Source: Spirosoma fluviale (GTDB lineage: Bacteria > Bacteroidota > Bacteroidia > Cytophagales > Cyclobacteriaceae). From it: 55,101 nucleotides of DNA. The translations under genes were made by a program, and so were the position numbers. The DNA lies in the NCBI GenBank assembly GCA_945868725.1, contig CAMBMU010000008.1, positions 1 to 55,101 of the forward strand, given 5' to 3'. The notes under the pieces are model-generated. The model ran no database searches, was not told where the DNA came from, and saw nothing but the letters and a program-made list of their open reading frames with translations. Positions 1-7,925 of the stretch are shown piece by piece (the first letter of the stretch is position 1; the number at the start of each line of letters is the position of its first letter).

Positions 1-211
1 ATCGAAGGGGCCTTCGAACAAGGGTAATTTGATTTCGAAACTCACGGGATATTTAATTATTTGGATTAATTTTGGGTACTCTTAGCCAAAGATATTCAAT
101 TCAGCGAAATCTTGAGGCTAGAAATTGGAAAGACTCATTTTGAATGCGATGTATTTTTCAAACAAACAGACCAGTTAAAAGTTAATCTTTCTTGACAATA
201 ACACCCTGCCG

Positions 212-2125
212 ATGCAAATTCAACCCGGTCCTTTATTAGCTCAAATCAATAGCCCTGATGATTTGAAGAATTTTTCCAAAGATTCTTTAGTTCAAGTTTG
301 TCAGGAGTTACGCCAATTTATCATCGACAATGTATCGGTGTATGGTGGGCATTTTGGAGCAAGTTTGGGGGTGGTTGAGCTTACGGTAGCACTACATTAC
401 GTGCTCAATACTCCAAAAGACCAGCTGGTTTGGGATGTAGGACATCAGGCTTACGGGCACAAAATTCTGACGGGCAGAAGGGATGATTTCCATACCAATC
501 GCGTGTATGGCGGCCTTTCTGGATTTCCAAAGCGAACAGAAAGCGAGTACGATACCTTTGGTGTGGGACATTCCAGCACTTCCATCTCCGCTGCCTTGGG
601 CATGGCGATGGCATCCAAATATACAGGAGCTCCCTTGCAGCATGTAGCGGTCATCGGCGATGGATCGCTGACTGGTGGAATGGCTTTTGAAGCCTTAAAT
701 CATGCAGGGGTGAGCGGAACCAATTTGCTAATTATCCTGAACGACAATTGCATGTCCATCGACCCCAATGTAGGGGCCTTGAAGGATTACTTGACCGATA
801 TCACTACCTCACACACCTACAACAAGGTGAAAGATGAAGTATGGAATGTGCTGGGCAAACTCAGCAAATTTGGCAGTAGTGCACAAGAAATCATATCCAA
901 AGTAGAAGGAGCAATCAAATCTGCAGTACTCAAGCAGAGCAACCTCTTTGAATCCCTCAACCTCCGCTATTTTGGTCCTGTAGATGGGCATGACGTGGAC
1001 CACTTGGTCGAAATCCTCAGAGACCTCAAAGATATTCCAGGACCCAAAATCCTCCATTGCATCACCGTAAAAGGGAAGGGCTATGGTCCAGCAGAAAGTG
1101 GCAACAAAACCACCTGGCATGCCCCTGGAACTTTTGATAAGTTGACGGGTGAGATTTACAAAAAAACGCCAACTACACCGCAAGCGCCCAAATACCAAGA
1201 TGTATTTGGACATACAATGATCGAGCTTGCTGAAAAAGATTCGCGCATCATGGGTGTGACTCCAGCAATGCCTTCGGGTTCGTCCATGAATTTGATGATG
1301 GCAGCCATGCCTGATCGGGCATTTGATGTGGGCATCGCTGAGCAGCATGCCGTAACCTTCTCTGCGGGGATGGCTACCCAAGGATTGGTACCATTCTGCA
1401 ATATCTATTCTACTTTTATGCAGCGTGCTTACGACCAAGTAGTGCACGATGTATGCCTTCAAAATCTGCCTGTAGTATTCTGTCTGGACCGAGCTGGATT
1501 TGCTGGTGCCGATGGTCCTACACACCATGGCGCTTACGATATTGCATACTTCCGTTGTGTCCCCAACTTGGTAGTTTCGGCTCCCATGAATGAGGAGGAA
1601 CTTAGAAATCTGATGTACACAGGATCTCTGCATGGGGGACCTTTCTCCATTCGCTATCCGAGAGGAAATGGAGTGATGCCCAACTGGAAAACTCCTTTTC
1701 AACGGATTCCAGTAGGTCAAGGAAGATGCATCAAAACAGGGGAAGGGGTGGCAATCTTGACCCTAGGACATATTGGCAACTATGCTGTGGAGGCTTGCGG
1801 ATCCTTGGAGAAAGAAGGCCTAAATCCTGCACATTACGACATGCGATTTGTGAAGCCTCTGGATGAAAAACTTTTGCATGAAATTTTTGCCAACTTCAAG
1901 AAAGTAATCACGGTAGAAGATGGCTGCTTGATGGGAGGATTTGGCTCTGCAGTCCTAGAATGGATGGTAGATCAGGGCTACCAAGCTCAGGTAAAGCGTC
2001 TCGGAATTCCAGATGGCATAATCGAGCATGGAGAGCAACTGGAACTGCACCGCGACTGTGGCTTTGACCCGGAAGGGATCGCCAAGGCAGTAAAGGCCTT
2101 CGCTGAGCAGGAACAAACTGCTTAA
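212..2125 (+). CDS. dxs: 1-deoxy-D-xylulose-5-phosphate synthase
   Basis: This gene condenses pyruvate and glyceraldehyde 3-phosphate to 1-deoxy-D-xylulose 5-phosphate, the thiamine-diphosphate-dependent entry step of the MEP isoprenoid pathway in the cytoplasm. At 637 residues it has the normal family length. Visible motifs are GHFGASLG near residue 46, VWDVGHQAYGHKILTGR near 73, the ThDP/Mg motif GDGSLTGG at 149-156, and the transketolase-type pyrimidine domain with DVGIAEQHAVTFSAG in the second half. The product could feed the carotenoid pathway suggested by the crtD-like gene further along. The alpha/beta hydrolase gene follows after 13 bp, so the two probably share a transcript. The 211 bp upstream hold no gene and no clear promoter box. 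Confidence 0.98.
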   Translation: MQIQPGPLLAQINSPDDLKNFSKDSLVQVCQELRQFIIDNVSVYGGHFGASLGVVELTVALHYVLNTPKDQLVWDVGHQAYGHKILTGRRDDFHTNRVYGGLSGFPKRTESEYDTFGVGHSSTSISAALGMAMASKYTGAPLQHVAVIGDGSLTGGMAFEALNHAGVSGTNLLIILNDNCMSIDPNVGALKDYLTDITTSHTYNKVKDEVWNVLGKLSKFGSSAQEIISKVEGAIKSAVLKQSNLFESLNLRYFGPVDGHDVDHLVEILRDLKDIPGPKILHCITVKGKGYGPAESGNKTTWHAPGTFDKLTGEIYKKTPTTPQAPKYQDVFGHTMIELAEKDSRIMGVTPAMPSGSSMNLMMAAMPDRAFDVGIAEQHAVTFSAGMATQGLVPFCNIYSTFMQRAYDQVVHDVCLQNLPVVFCLDRAGFAGADGPTHHGAYDIAYFRCVPNLVVSAPMNEEELRNLMYTGSLHGGPFSIRYPRGNGVMPNWKTPFQRIPVGQGRCIKTGEGVAILTLGHIGNYAVEACGSLEKEGLNPAHYDMRFVKPLDEKLLHEIFANFKKVITVEDGCLMGGFGSAVLEWMVDQGYQAQVKRLGIPDGIIEHGEQLELHRDCGFDPEGIAKAVKAFAEQEQTA

Positions 2126-2138
2126 ATTCAGCCCAATC

Positions 2139-2903
2139 ATGTTGCATTTTTTTGAAAAAGGACAAGGCCCAGTGCTCCTGTTCCTTCATGGTTTTTGCGA
2201 ATCCGGAGAGATGTGGCGACACTTTGCCGACTCCTTGTCTACTCAGTACCGTGTACTCTGTCCGGACTTACCTGGATTTGGGTCTTCCCAAATTACCAAA
2301 CCAATCACTTGCCTCGAAGATATCGCCGAGCAGGTGGAGGAATGGATGGATGCCCTTCAGATTCAAAACCCCATCGTAATGGGACATTCTTTAGGCGGAT
2401 ATGTGGCCTTGGCCTTACTCGAGCGCATGGGCAACCGCATTCAAGCCATTGGACTGCTTCATTCCACCGCCTATGCAGATGACTTGGAAAAAAAGCAGAT
2501 GCGTAACCGTACCCTTACCTTTTTGAAAAAACACGGGCCTGCCAAATTTGTCACCTCCTTTGTTCCTCAATTATTTCTTGAGCATCGCCGGATCGAGCTG
2601 GCTGAAGAGTTGGCACGCGCCATTGAAGATGGAAAGCGCTCTAGCTTGGAAGGCTTACTTGCCTACACCATTGCCATGCGGGATCGTGTAGACCGATTGG
2701 CAGTACTCCAACAGTTTGCAGGCCCGAAGCTGCTCCTAGCGGGTACCCTAGATACGGCAGTCAAAATTGAATCGAGCCGTGCTCAGCAAAGTGCCTTTAC
2801 ACACTACATCGAACTCGAAGGTGTAGGACACCTGGGAATGGTGGAGGAAAAAGAAAAGGCCTTGGAAGTAGTCCAGAACTTTGTTCGCGAAGTGATTAAG
2901 TAG
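2139..2903 (+). CDS. alpha/beta-fold hydrolase
   Basis: A cytoplasmic alpha/beta hydrolase of 254 residues whose substrate cannot be told from sequence. The oxyanion motif FLHGFCESGEMW lies near residue 17, the nucleophile elbow GHSLGG near 83, and the catalytic His in GVGHLGM near the C-terminus. The likely acid is the Asp in LLLAGTLDTAV. There is no signal peptide. It follows dxs by 13 bp, which suggests co-transcription but does not prove a role in isoprenoid metabolism. Its 3' end overlaps the converging msrC-like gene by 8 bp. The family includes esterases, haloperoxidase-like enzymes and MenH-like proteins. Confidence 0.9.
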   Translation: MLHFFEKGQGPVLLFLHGFCESGEMWRHFADSLSTQYRVLCPDLPGFGSSQITKPITCLEDIAEQVEEWMDALQIQNPIVMGHSLGGYVALALLERMGNRIQAIGLLHSTAYADDLEKKQMRNRTLTFLKKHGPAKFVTSFVPQLFLEHRRIELAEELARAIEDGKRSSLEGLLAYTIAMRDRVDRLAVLQQFAGPKLLLAGTLDTAVKIESSRAQQSAFTHYIELEGVGHLGMVEEKEKALEVVQNFVREVIK

Positions 2904-3384
2904 TCCTGGTTTTTTCGAGCATGCCCACCAAGGCCTCCAAGTAGCGCTGGTCTACGTCATCAAAATCATCCAACCGATCACTATCCACATCCAAGACAAG
3001 GAAAACCTCACCGTCCTGGAATGCTGGCACGACAATCTCTGATTTGGAAGCGGAGCTGCAGGCAATGTGTCCAGGAAAAGTCTCCACATCGGGCACCAAC
3101 TGCGTTTTCTTTTCTTTCCAAGCTGTCCCACAGACGCCCCGCCCGTAGGCAATACGCGTGCAGGCAATGGGGCCTTGAAAGGGGCCGAGCACCAACTCCT
3201 GTCCTTGAACCACATAAAATCCCACCCAAAAAAAGCCAAAGGCTTCCCGAAGGGCAGCAGCGATATTGGCCAGGTTGGCTACCAAATCTTGCTCACCAGA
3301 GATCAATGCCTCCACTTGAGGGAGGAGTGCCTGGTAAATTTCTTCTTTGCTTCCCGCTTGAGGAAGGAATAAGGTTTCAGCCAT
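2896..3384 (-). CDS. msrC: GAF-domain protein, probable free methionine-(R)-sulfoxide reductase
   Basis: A 162-residue single GAF domain resembling fRMsr/MsrC, which reduces free L-methionine-(R)-sulfoxide using cysteines. The family pattern is visible: FWVGFY early in the domain, then GPFQGPIACTRI, YGRGVCGTAW and a third Cys in HIACSSASKSEIVVP, with the closing LVLDVDSDR. The three cysteines match the catalytic and resolving residues known for the family. The ATG overlaps the end of ribD by 8 bp, so the two form an operon on the minus strand. The combination of ribD with a redox-repair gene looks like convenience rather than a pathway. Confidence 0.9.
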   Translation of the reverse strand: MAETLFLPQAGSKEEIYQALLPQVEALISGEQDLVANLANIAAALREAFGFFWVGFYVVQGQELVLGPFQGPIACTRIAYGRGVCGTAWKEKKTQLVPDVETFPGHIACSSASKSEIVVPAFQDGEVFLVLDVDSDRLDDFDDVDQRYLEALVGMLEKTRTT

Positions 3385-4399
3385 GGTAATAGAGGTCTAG
3401 TTGATCTTCGCCTACCGCATAGGACTCGGCAGGGACTTGAGTGAATGTGGGCGCAGCAATTCCATGCTCAAAAGTAATGGGGGAAGTAAATACACGGGCT
3501 TCGTCCCATAGTCCTGCTGCTAAAAACTGCTGTAAAACATGGCCGCCTCCTTCAATCAGTACGCTTTGAATGTTTCGGGCCTGCAAGTCGGCCAGTAGGG
3601 CTTCAAGGAAATTTTCTTCTGATAGTTTGATCCTTTCCAAGTTGGGAAGGGTTTCGTTTTTTACGGTATTGTAACAAAGCGTGGGGATCTGCTGGTCAAA
3701 TAGGTTCAGGTCAGCAGGAAGTTCCAACCGAGAATCCAGCACCACCCGAATCGGGTCGCTTCCGCTCCAGTCACGCACATTGAGGCGAGGGTTGTCATGG
3801 AGAGCGGTATTTTTTCCAACGAGAATTGCCTGCTCCTCTGCCCGCCATTGGTGCACCAATTGCCTGCTTTGGGTACCGCTGATCCATTTGGAGTCAAAAT
3901 TCTCTCGCGCCAAAAAGCCATCCTGAGTTTGAGCCCACTTGAGGATGAGGTAGGGTCGGTGTTTTTCCTGCTGACAAAAAAAACGCCTGTTTTGCCATCT
4001 TGCTTCTTGCTCTAGCAGGCCGACGGTAACCTCGATCCCAGCATCTTGCAAGAGTTGTACGCCCTTTCCAGCCACGAGCGGGTTGGGATCTAAGGTGGCT
4101 ACCTGAACCGACTTTATTCCTTTTTCAATTAATAAATTGGCACAGGGGGGAGTTTTTCCCCAATGGGAACAAGGCTCCAAGCTGATATAGGCCGTCGCAT
4201 CTGGGAGTAACTTGGGGTCTGTGACAGAGGCGATTGCATTGACTTCTGCATGTGGCCCTCCATACTGTTGATGGTATCCTTCCCCAATGATTTTTCCATC
4301 ATGCACGAGTACACATCCGACCAAGGGATTGGGACCTACGGTTCCTTTTCCTCGTTCGGCGAGCTCCAATGCACGTTGCATGAAAATTCTGGGATTCAT
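3377..4399 (-). CDS. ribD: bifunctional riboflavin biosynthesis deaminase/reductase RibD
   Basis: RibD deaminates diaminohydroxyphosphoribosylaminopyrimidine and then reduces the ribosyl chain, two successive cytosolic steps toward riboflavin. The N-terminal deaminase has the zinc motif HAE at residues 50-52 and the CSHWGKTPPC Cys pair (C77, C86). The C-terminal half is the reductase, with LILKWAQTQDGF and the nucleotide-binding SVLIEGGGHVLQQFL. The 340-residue length is normal. A -7 box (TAAATTTG) lies five bases before the ATG, so the transcript may be almost leaderless. The upstream region is occupied by the repeat cluster at 4.48-5.05 kb. Other riboflavin genes are not in the window. Confidence 0.97.
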   Translation of the reverse strand: MNPRIFMQRALELAERGKGTVGPNPLVGCVLVHDGKIIGEGYHQQYGGPHAEVNAIASVTDPKLLPDATAYISLEPCSHWGKTPPCANLLIEKGIKSVQVATLDPNPLVAGKGVQLLQDAGIEVTVGLLEQEARWQNRRFFCQQEKHRPYLILKWAQTQDGFLARENFDSKWISGTQSRQLVHQWRAEEQAILVGKNTALHDNPRLNVRDWSGSDPIRVVLDSRLELPADLNLFDQQIPTLCYNTVKNETLPNLERIKLSEENFLEALLADLQARNIQSVLIEGGGHVLQQFLAAGLWDEARVFTSPITFEHGIAAPTFTQVPAESYAVGEDQLDLYYHG

Positions 4400-4404
4400 G
4401 GTTC

Positions 4405-4412
4405 CAAATTTA
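4405..4412 (-). promoter_or_regulatory. putative -7 promoter box of ribD
   Basis: On the minus strand this reads TAAATTTG, a perfect match to the Bacteroidota -7 consensus TAnnTTTG. A TTG lies 22 bases upstream at 4435-4437 and could be the -33 element. The G of the box is only five bases before the ribD ATG, which predicts a 5' UTR of about two bases. The match is seen in the sequence; its use as a promoter is inference. Confidence 0.45.
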
Positions 4413-4482
4413 GATCAATTCTTGTCATTCCTCGCAATTACCGGTTCAGCTTGCCCAATTAGGAAAGTAAAACCAAAATATT

Positions 4483-4887
4483 CTGATTATCCGCTTTTTC
4501 ACCACTAACCAAAGAAAATTAGGTTTGAAGTTCAATTCAATGAGCTGTGGATTGAGGTCTATCGTGCGTTGGCCTTTTTCTCACGCAGATCTAACCAGAA
4601 AAAACCCGCTGATTTTTTTCAGATTGAATAGGTTGGTGATCTAACAAGTAGATGTTTGAAGTTCAATTCAATAAGCCGTGGACCGTGGTCTGTTGACAGT
4701 CGACCGTCTACGGTCCACAGCCCATTGAATCGAACTTCAAGCCTTATTATCTTTAGTTAGCACTAAAGCAATTTTATTCAGTAACCACCCACTTTATCCC
4801 TAAAACCAACTGGCTGTCGACCGTGGACTGTTAGCCGTTGACAAATTTAAATAGGCATGTTGAGCCACTGGCATCATTGCGGATAAT
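4483..4887. mobile_element. MITE/REP-like repeat element, copy A (long, composite)
   Basis: This copy runs from ctGATTATCCGC to GCGGATAATC, which are inverted termini. It is flanked by near-identical AT-rich 12-mers: aaccaaaatatt at 4471-4482 and aaataaaatatt at 4889-4900. At 405 bp it is about three times as long as the other copies. Its two ends match copy B, but the middle contains extra sequence. That includes an inner unit (about 4655-4741) with imperfect inverted arms TTTGAAGTTCAATTCAAT / ATTGAATCGAACTTCAAG and a perfect inner stem GTGGACCGT / ACGGTCCAC. It looks like one element inserted into, or recombined with, another. It encodes no protein. Confidence 0.7.
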
Positions 4888-4900
4888 CAAATAAAATATT
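4813..4900. repeat. 88-bp perfect direct repeat, unit 1
   Basis: Bases 4813-4900 are identical to 4962-5049. They cover the 3' half of element A (from GCTGTCGACCG) through the terminal GCGGATAATC plus the AT-rich 12-mer aaataaaatatt. Perfect identity across non-coding sequence indicates recent duplication or gene conversion between neighbouring elements. Confidence 0.9.
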
Positions 4901-5037
4901 CTGATTATCTGCTTTTTCACCACTAACGGGAGAAAAAAAGGTTTGAGGTTCAATAAGATGAGCTGTCGACCGTGGACTGTTAGCCGTTGACAAATTTAAA
5001 TAGGCATGTTGAGCCACTGGCATCATTGCGGATAATC
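4901..5037. mobile_element. MITE/REP-like repeat element, copy B
   Basis: A 137-bp copy bounded by ctGATTATCTGC on the left and GCGGATAATC on the right. It is flanked on both sides by the identical 12-mer aaataaaatatt (4889-4900 and 5038-5049), which is a plausible target-site duplication. Conserved internal parts shared with the other copies are CTTTTTCACCACTAAC, a purine-rich run, GGTTTGAGGTTCAATAAG, GAGCTGT, and GAGCCACTGGCAT before the right end. The central words GTCGACCGTGGACTGT/GTTGAC differ from copies C and D. It is tandem with copy A and shares one 12-mer with it. Confidence 0.75.
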
Positions 5038-5049
5038 AAATAAAATATT
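4962..5049. repeat. 88-bp perfect direct repeat, unit 2
   Basis: The second unit of the perfect 88-bp duplication, identical to 4813-4900. It ends with the second copy of the 12-mer aaataaaatatt immediately before unique sequence upstream of dgt. Confidence 0.9.
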
Positions 5050-5105
5050 TACGCCTTGCTGGAGGATTCTTTGTGGCAAGGGCATGAAATTTCTAACGCT
5101 AACTG

Positions 5106-5113
5106 TACTTTTG
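5106..5113 (+). promoter_or_regulatory. putative -7 promoter box of dgt
   Basis: TACTTTTG matches the TAnnTTTG consensus exactly. It lies inside the N-terminal extension proposed by the ORF track and just before ATGATG at 5117-5122. This supports the downstream start and a leaderless or nearly leaderless dgt mRNA. No clear -33 element is seen at the usual distance. Confidence 0.4.
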
Positions 5114-5119
5114 TGTATG

Positions 5120-6463
5120 ATGAATTGGGAGAACTTACTCGCCTTTGGGCGTTTTGGAGAACAAGGGAAAACGACTGGATCTGACTCGGCACGATCTGAG
5201 TTTGAAGTGGACTACGACCGGATTATTTTTTCAGCTCCCTTTCGAAATTTACAGGATAAAACCCAGGTTTTTCCCCTTCCAGAACAAGCTTTTGTACATA
5301 CTCGATTGACACATAGTCTGGAAGTGTCTTCTGTGGGCCGCTCCTTAGGCAAGGCAGCAGGAGAAATTTTACTTGAGAAATACCCCAAACTTGCTTCCAA
5401 AGGAGTCACAGCGGCAGGGATTGGATCTATTGTGGCAGCGGCGGCGCTGACGCATGATATTGGGAATCCACCTTTTGGGCATGCGGGCGAGGAGGCAATC
5501 TCTGATTTCTTCAGACTGCACCCTGCCGGAAAGGCTTGGATGCAGCATGTACGCGGGGATCAGTGGGCGGACCTTACCAATTTTGAAGGCAACGCACAAG
5601 GGTTCCGCATGCTGGTATCGAAGCAATACGGGTTAAAGTTGACCTATGCCACCTTGGCTGCATTCACGAAATATCCTCGTCCTAGCCTCATTGCACAGCG
5701 GGATATCGCCCGAAAGAGTCAAAAAAAGTATGGCTTTTTTATCAACCAGCTCCAAGATTTTGAGCAGATGGCTCAGGAATTGGGGCTTGAAAAAGTGGGA
5801 GCTGATTGCTGGGCTCGTCATCCCCTTGCCTTCTTGGTGGAGGCAGCAGATGACATCTGTTACAGCATCATTGACCTGGAGGACGGCTGTACGCTTGGTC
5901 TAATTTCTTTTGAGGATACTTTAGCCCTCCTAAAGCCCATTTTGGGAACTATATTTGATCGAGAAAAACTAAAAAATCGGACCCAAACTCAAAATCTTGG
6001 AGCGCTCCGAGCCTTGGTCATTGGTCAGCTGATTCGAGAAAGTGTGGAGGCCTTTGCTACCTACGAAGAAGGCATGCGCAAAGGAAATTTTGATAAAGCA
6101 TTGACGGATATGATTCCCTCTGCCAAGGCATTGGCAGAAATTTCCCAGCGCTCGGTTCGTCAAATCTACCGTTCCCAGGTGGTGTTAGAAAAAGAGGCAA
6201 TCGGCTTTCAGGTGTTGGATGGCTTGTTATCGGCATTTAGCCAAGCGCTTTACCACCATTGCTATGCAGCCGAACTTTCCTCAGGGCAGGACAAAAGTTT
6301 GCTTCGTCTCCTTCCAGAGGACTTTCCGCTAAAAGGCTTTGGGACCGAATCGAACGCGTATCCATTGCTTCGCGCGCTGGTAGATTTTATCTCAGGTATG
6401 ACGGACAAGTATGCGCTCAACCTCTACCGAAGGGTAAAGGGGATTTCATTTCCAGGAACCTGA
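5120..6463 (+). CDS. dgt: dGTPase (deoxyguanosinetriphosphate triphosphohydrolase family)
   Basis: An HD-superfamily dNTP triphosphohydrolase that cleaves dGTP (or other dNTPs) to the deoxynucleoside and triphosphate, adjusting dNTP pools in the cytoplasm. From the start chosen here it has 447 residues. The HD motif ALTHDIGNPPFGHAGEE places H112-D113 in the metal site, and RLTHSLEV supplies the first His. I moved the start from 5084 to the second ATG of ATGATG because the family begins with MNWE. The upstream extension is hydrophobic, unlike the family, and overlaps a -7 box. The gene sits just downstream of the repeat cluster. Confidence 0.93.
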   Translation: MNWENLLAFGRFGEQGKTTGSDSARSEFEVDYDRIIFSAPFRNLQDKTQVFPLPEQAFVHTRLTHSLEVSSVGRSLGKAAGEILLEKYPKLASKGVTAAGIGSIVAAAALTHDIGNPPFGHAGEEAISDFFRLHPAGKAWMQHVRGDQWADLTNFEGNAQGFRMLVSKQYGLKLTYATLAAFTKYPRPSLIAQRDIARKSQKKYGFFINQLQDFEQMAQELGLEKVGADCWARHPLAFLVEAADDICYSIIDLEDGCTLGLISFEDTLALLKPILGTIFDREKLKNRTQTQNLGALRALVIGQLIRESVEAFATYEEGMRKGNFDKALTDMIPSAKALAEISQRSVRQIYRSQVVLEKEAIGFQVLDGLLSAFSQALYHHCYAAELSSGQDKSLLRLLPEDFPLKGFGTESNAYPLLRALVDFISGMTDKYALNLYRRVKGISFPGT

Positions 6464-6485
6464 TTGGGTTTATCCGAAAAGTAAA

Positions 6486-7754
6486 TTACTGCCCTTCTTC
6501 CCAGGAATCACCCCAATCCACCACCTGATCCTCCAAGTAATGGGGATACAATTTGCGGTGTTGTTTTTTCACTTCCTGAACGAGTGTTTCACGAAATCCT
6601 TCCACATTATCTCCCAAGGAGGCAGACATAAATACGGGAGTAATTCCATTTTTCTTTTCGAAGGCTTCTGAGAGTGCCTTGAAATCTAGGTAACGGTTTT
6701 CTTGAAGCTCGTGCTCACTGACCTGCAAGATCTCCTCTTCGGAAGGCATCTGCTGCACTAGATCTACCTTATTGAATACGAGTAAGATTGGCTTATCTCC
6801 TGCTTTAATTTCTTGGAGGGTATGTGTGACTACCTCGATATGATCCTCAAAGGCATGGTGAGATAGATCCACCACATGCACCAAGAGGTCTGCTTCTCGG
6901 ATTTCATCGAGGGTAGATTTGAAAGATTCGATGAGGTGAGTGGGTAGTTTACGGATAAAGCCTACGGTATCGGACAGCAGGAAGGGGATGTTTTCTAGGA
7001 CCACCTTCCGTACTGTAGCATCTACCGTTGCAAAAAGTTTGTTTTCGGCAAGGATATCTGTTTTGGTGATCAGGTTCATCAAGGTGGACTTACCCACATT
7101 CGTGTAGCCGACCAAGGTTACGCGCACAATTCCTTTTCTGCTTTTGCGTTGGGTAAGGCCTTGTTTTTCTATTTCTTCCAACTTATCCTTAAGCAAGGAT
7201 ATTTTAGTGCGAATGTCCCGTTTGTCGGTTTCAATTTCCTTTTCCCCTGATCCCCCACGTGTACCAGTAGCCCCTCGTTGCCGTTCCAAGTGGGTCCACA
7301 TGCGGGTCAATCGGGGCAAGAGGTATTGGAATCGGGCCAGCTCCACCTGCGTTTTGGCTTGTGCAGACTGAGCCCGCTGCAGGAAGATGTCTAGAATAAG
7401 TAAGGAGCGGTCGTAGATTTTGACTTTTATTTCGTCCTCCAAATTGCGCATTTGGGAGGGGCTCAAGTCATCGTCAAAGATGACCATGTCCACTCCAAAG
7501 TGCTCTACATAAGTTTGGATTTCCTCCAGCTTCCCTTTCCCCACAAAGGTGCGGATGTCCGGCTTTTCCATTTTTTGTTTGAAGCGGTACACGGCCTTGG
7601 CTCCAAGGGTCTCGGTCAAGAAGGCCAGTTCATCCAAATGCTCCTCTACCTCTAGGTCGGGTTGGTGTTGCCGCACCAAAGAAACCAGCACGGCAGTTTC
7701 CTGACGGGGAGCAGTATCGTGTAGTTTTTGGAGTTTGCGTGAAAATTTACTCAT
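6486..7754 (-). CDS. hflX: GTPase HflX
   Basis: A 422-residue ribosome-associated GTPase of the HflX family, known to bind the 50S subunit and to help split stalled or heat-damaged ribosomes. The N-terminal HflX domain with its glycine-rich linker RGATGTRGGSGEKEIETD lies near residues 160-177. The G domain follows, with G1 GYTNVGKS (216-223), G3 DTVGF and G4 NKVD. A long charged helix (residues 180-205) precedes the G domain, as in family members. It converges with dgt, leaving 22 bp between the ends. It is transcribed divergently from rfbC. Confidence 0.96.
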   Translation of the reverse strand: MSKFSRKLQKLHDTAPRQETAVLVSLVRQHQPDLEVEEHLDELAFLTETLGAKAVYRFKQKMEKPDIRTFVGKGKLEEIQTYVEHFGVDMVIFDDDLSPSQMRNLEDEIKVKIYDRSLLILDIFLQRAQSAQAKTQVELARFQYLLPRLTRMWTHLERQRGATGTRGGSGEKEIETDKRDIRTKISLLKDKLEEIEKQGLTQRKSRKGIVRVTLVGYTNVGKSTLMNLITKTDILAENKLFATVDATVRKVVLENIPFLLSDTVGFIRKLPTHLIESFKSTLDEIREADLLVHVVDLSHHAFEDHIEVVTHTLQEIKAGDKPILLVFNKVDLVQQMPSEEEILQVSEHELQENRYLDFKALSEAFEKKNGITPVFMSASLGDNVEGFRETLVQEVKKQHRKLYPHYLEDQVVDWGDSWEEGQ

Positions 7755-7801
7755 GGACTAGAAATCAGCTAAAAGATGGGAGGGGGCTTTGCCTAAAGGA
7801 A

Positions 7802-7818
7802 CAAGCTTTAAAAGCTTG
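7802..7818. repeat. short perfect inverted repeat in hflX/rfbC gap
   Basis: CAAGCTTT-A-AAAGCTTG is a perfect 8-bp inverted repeat with a one-base centre, in the 171-bp gap between the divergent hflX and rfbC genes. It could be an operator-like palindrome or a hairpin in the hflX leader. There is no U-tract, so I do not call it a terminator. Function unknown. Confidence 0.4.
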
Positions 7819-7925
7819 CTTGAGGGATTACCTCCCCAAATTTGAGCATAATTCCTTAGATTAGATTAGGATACTCTCTTGTGGAGTGGTTATTTTGCTG
7901 TTGAAAGCAAAAATTAACCGCCCCA

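Larger units (their letters stand above)
4400..5119. other. long intergenic region filled by repeat elements
   Basis: About 700 bp between the divergent genes ribD and dgt contain no convincing protein-coding gene. The short ORFs from the track (70 and 73 residues) are the ribD antisense strand running into the repeat. Almost all of the space is taken by elements A and B of the dispersed repeat family described separately. The two ends carry the putative promoters of ribD and dgt. Confidence 0.8.

Noticed and set aside
1-211. Possible RNA gene or regulatory leader upstream of dxs
   Set aside because: No tRNA cloverleaf, riboswitch-like conserved core or terminator could be recognised, and no perfect -7 box; nothing can be supported.
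809-1720. 303-residue minus-strand ORF opposite dxs
   Set aside because: It lies wholly antisense to a certain gene, has no recognisable domain and has an amino-acid mix typical of a shadow frame.
3021-3389. 122-residue plus-strand ORF opposite msrC
   Set aside because: Antisense to a well-supported GAF-domain gene, rich in Pro/Arg/Gln as expected for a shadow frame.
4483-5049. Possible CRISPR array in the repeat-rich gap
   Set aside because: Repeats are not evenly spaced, there are no unique spacers of constant length and no cas genes; the structure fits mobile repeat elements.
5084-5119. Signal-peptide-like start of dGTPase (MKFLTLTVLLCM)
   Set aside because: dGTPase is cytoplasmic and the family begins at MNWE. 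The extension overlaps a perfect -7 box, so the apparent signal peptide is an artefact of the longer ORF.
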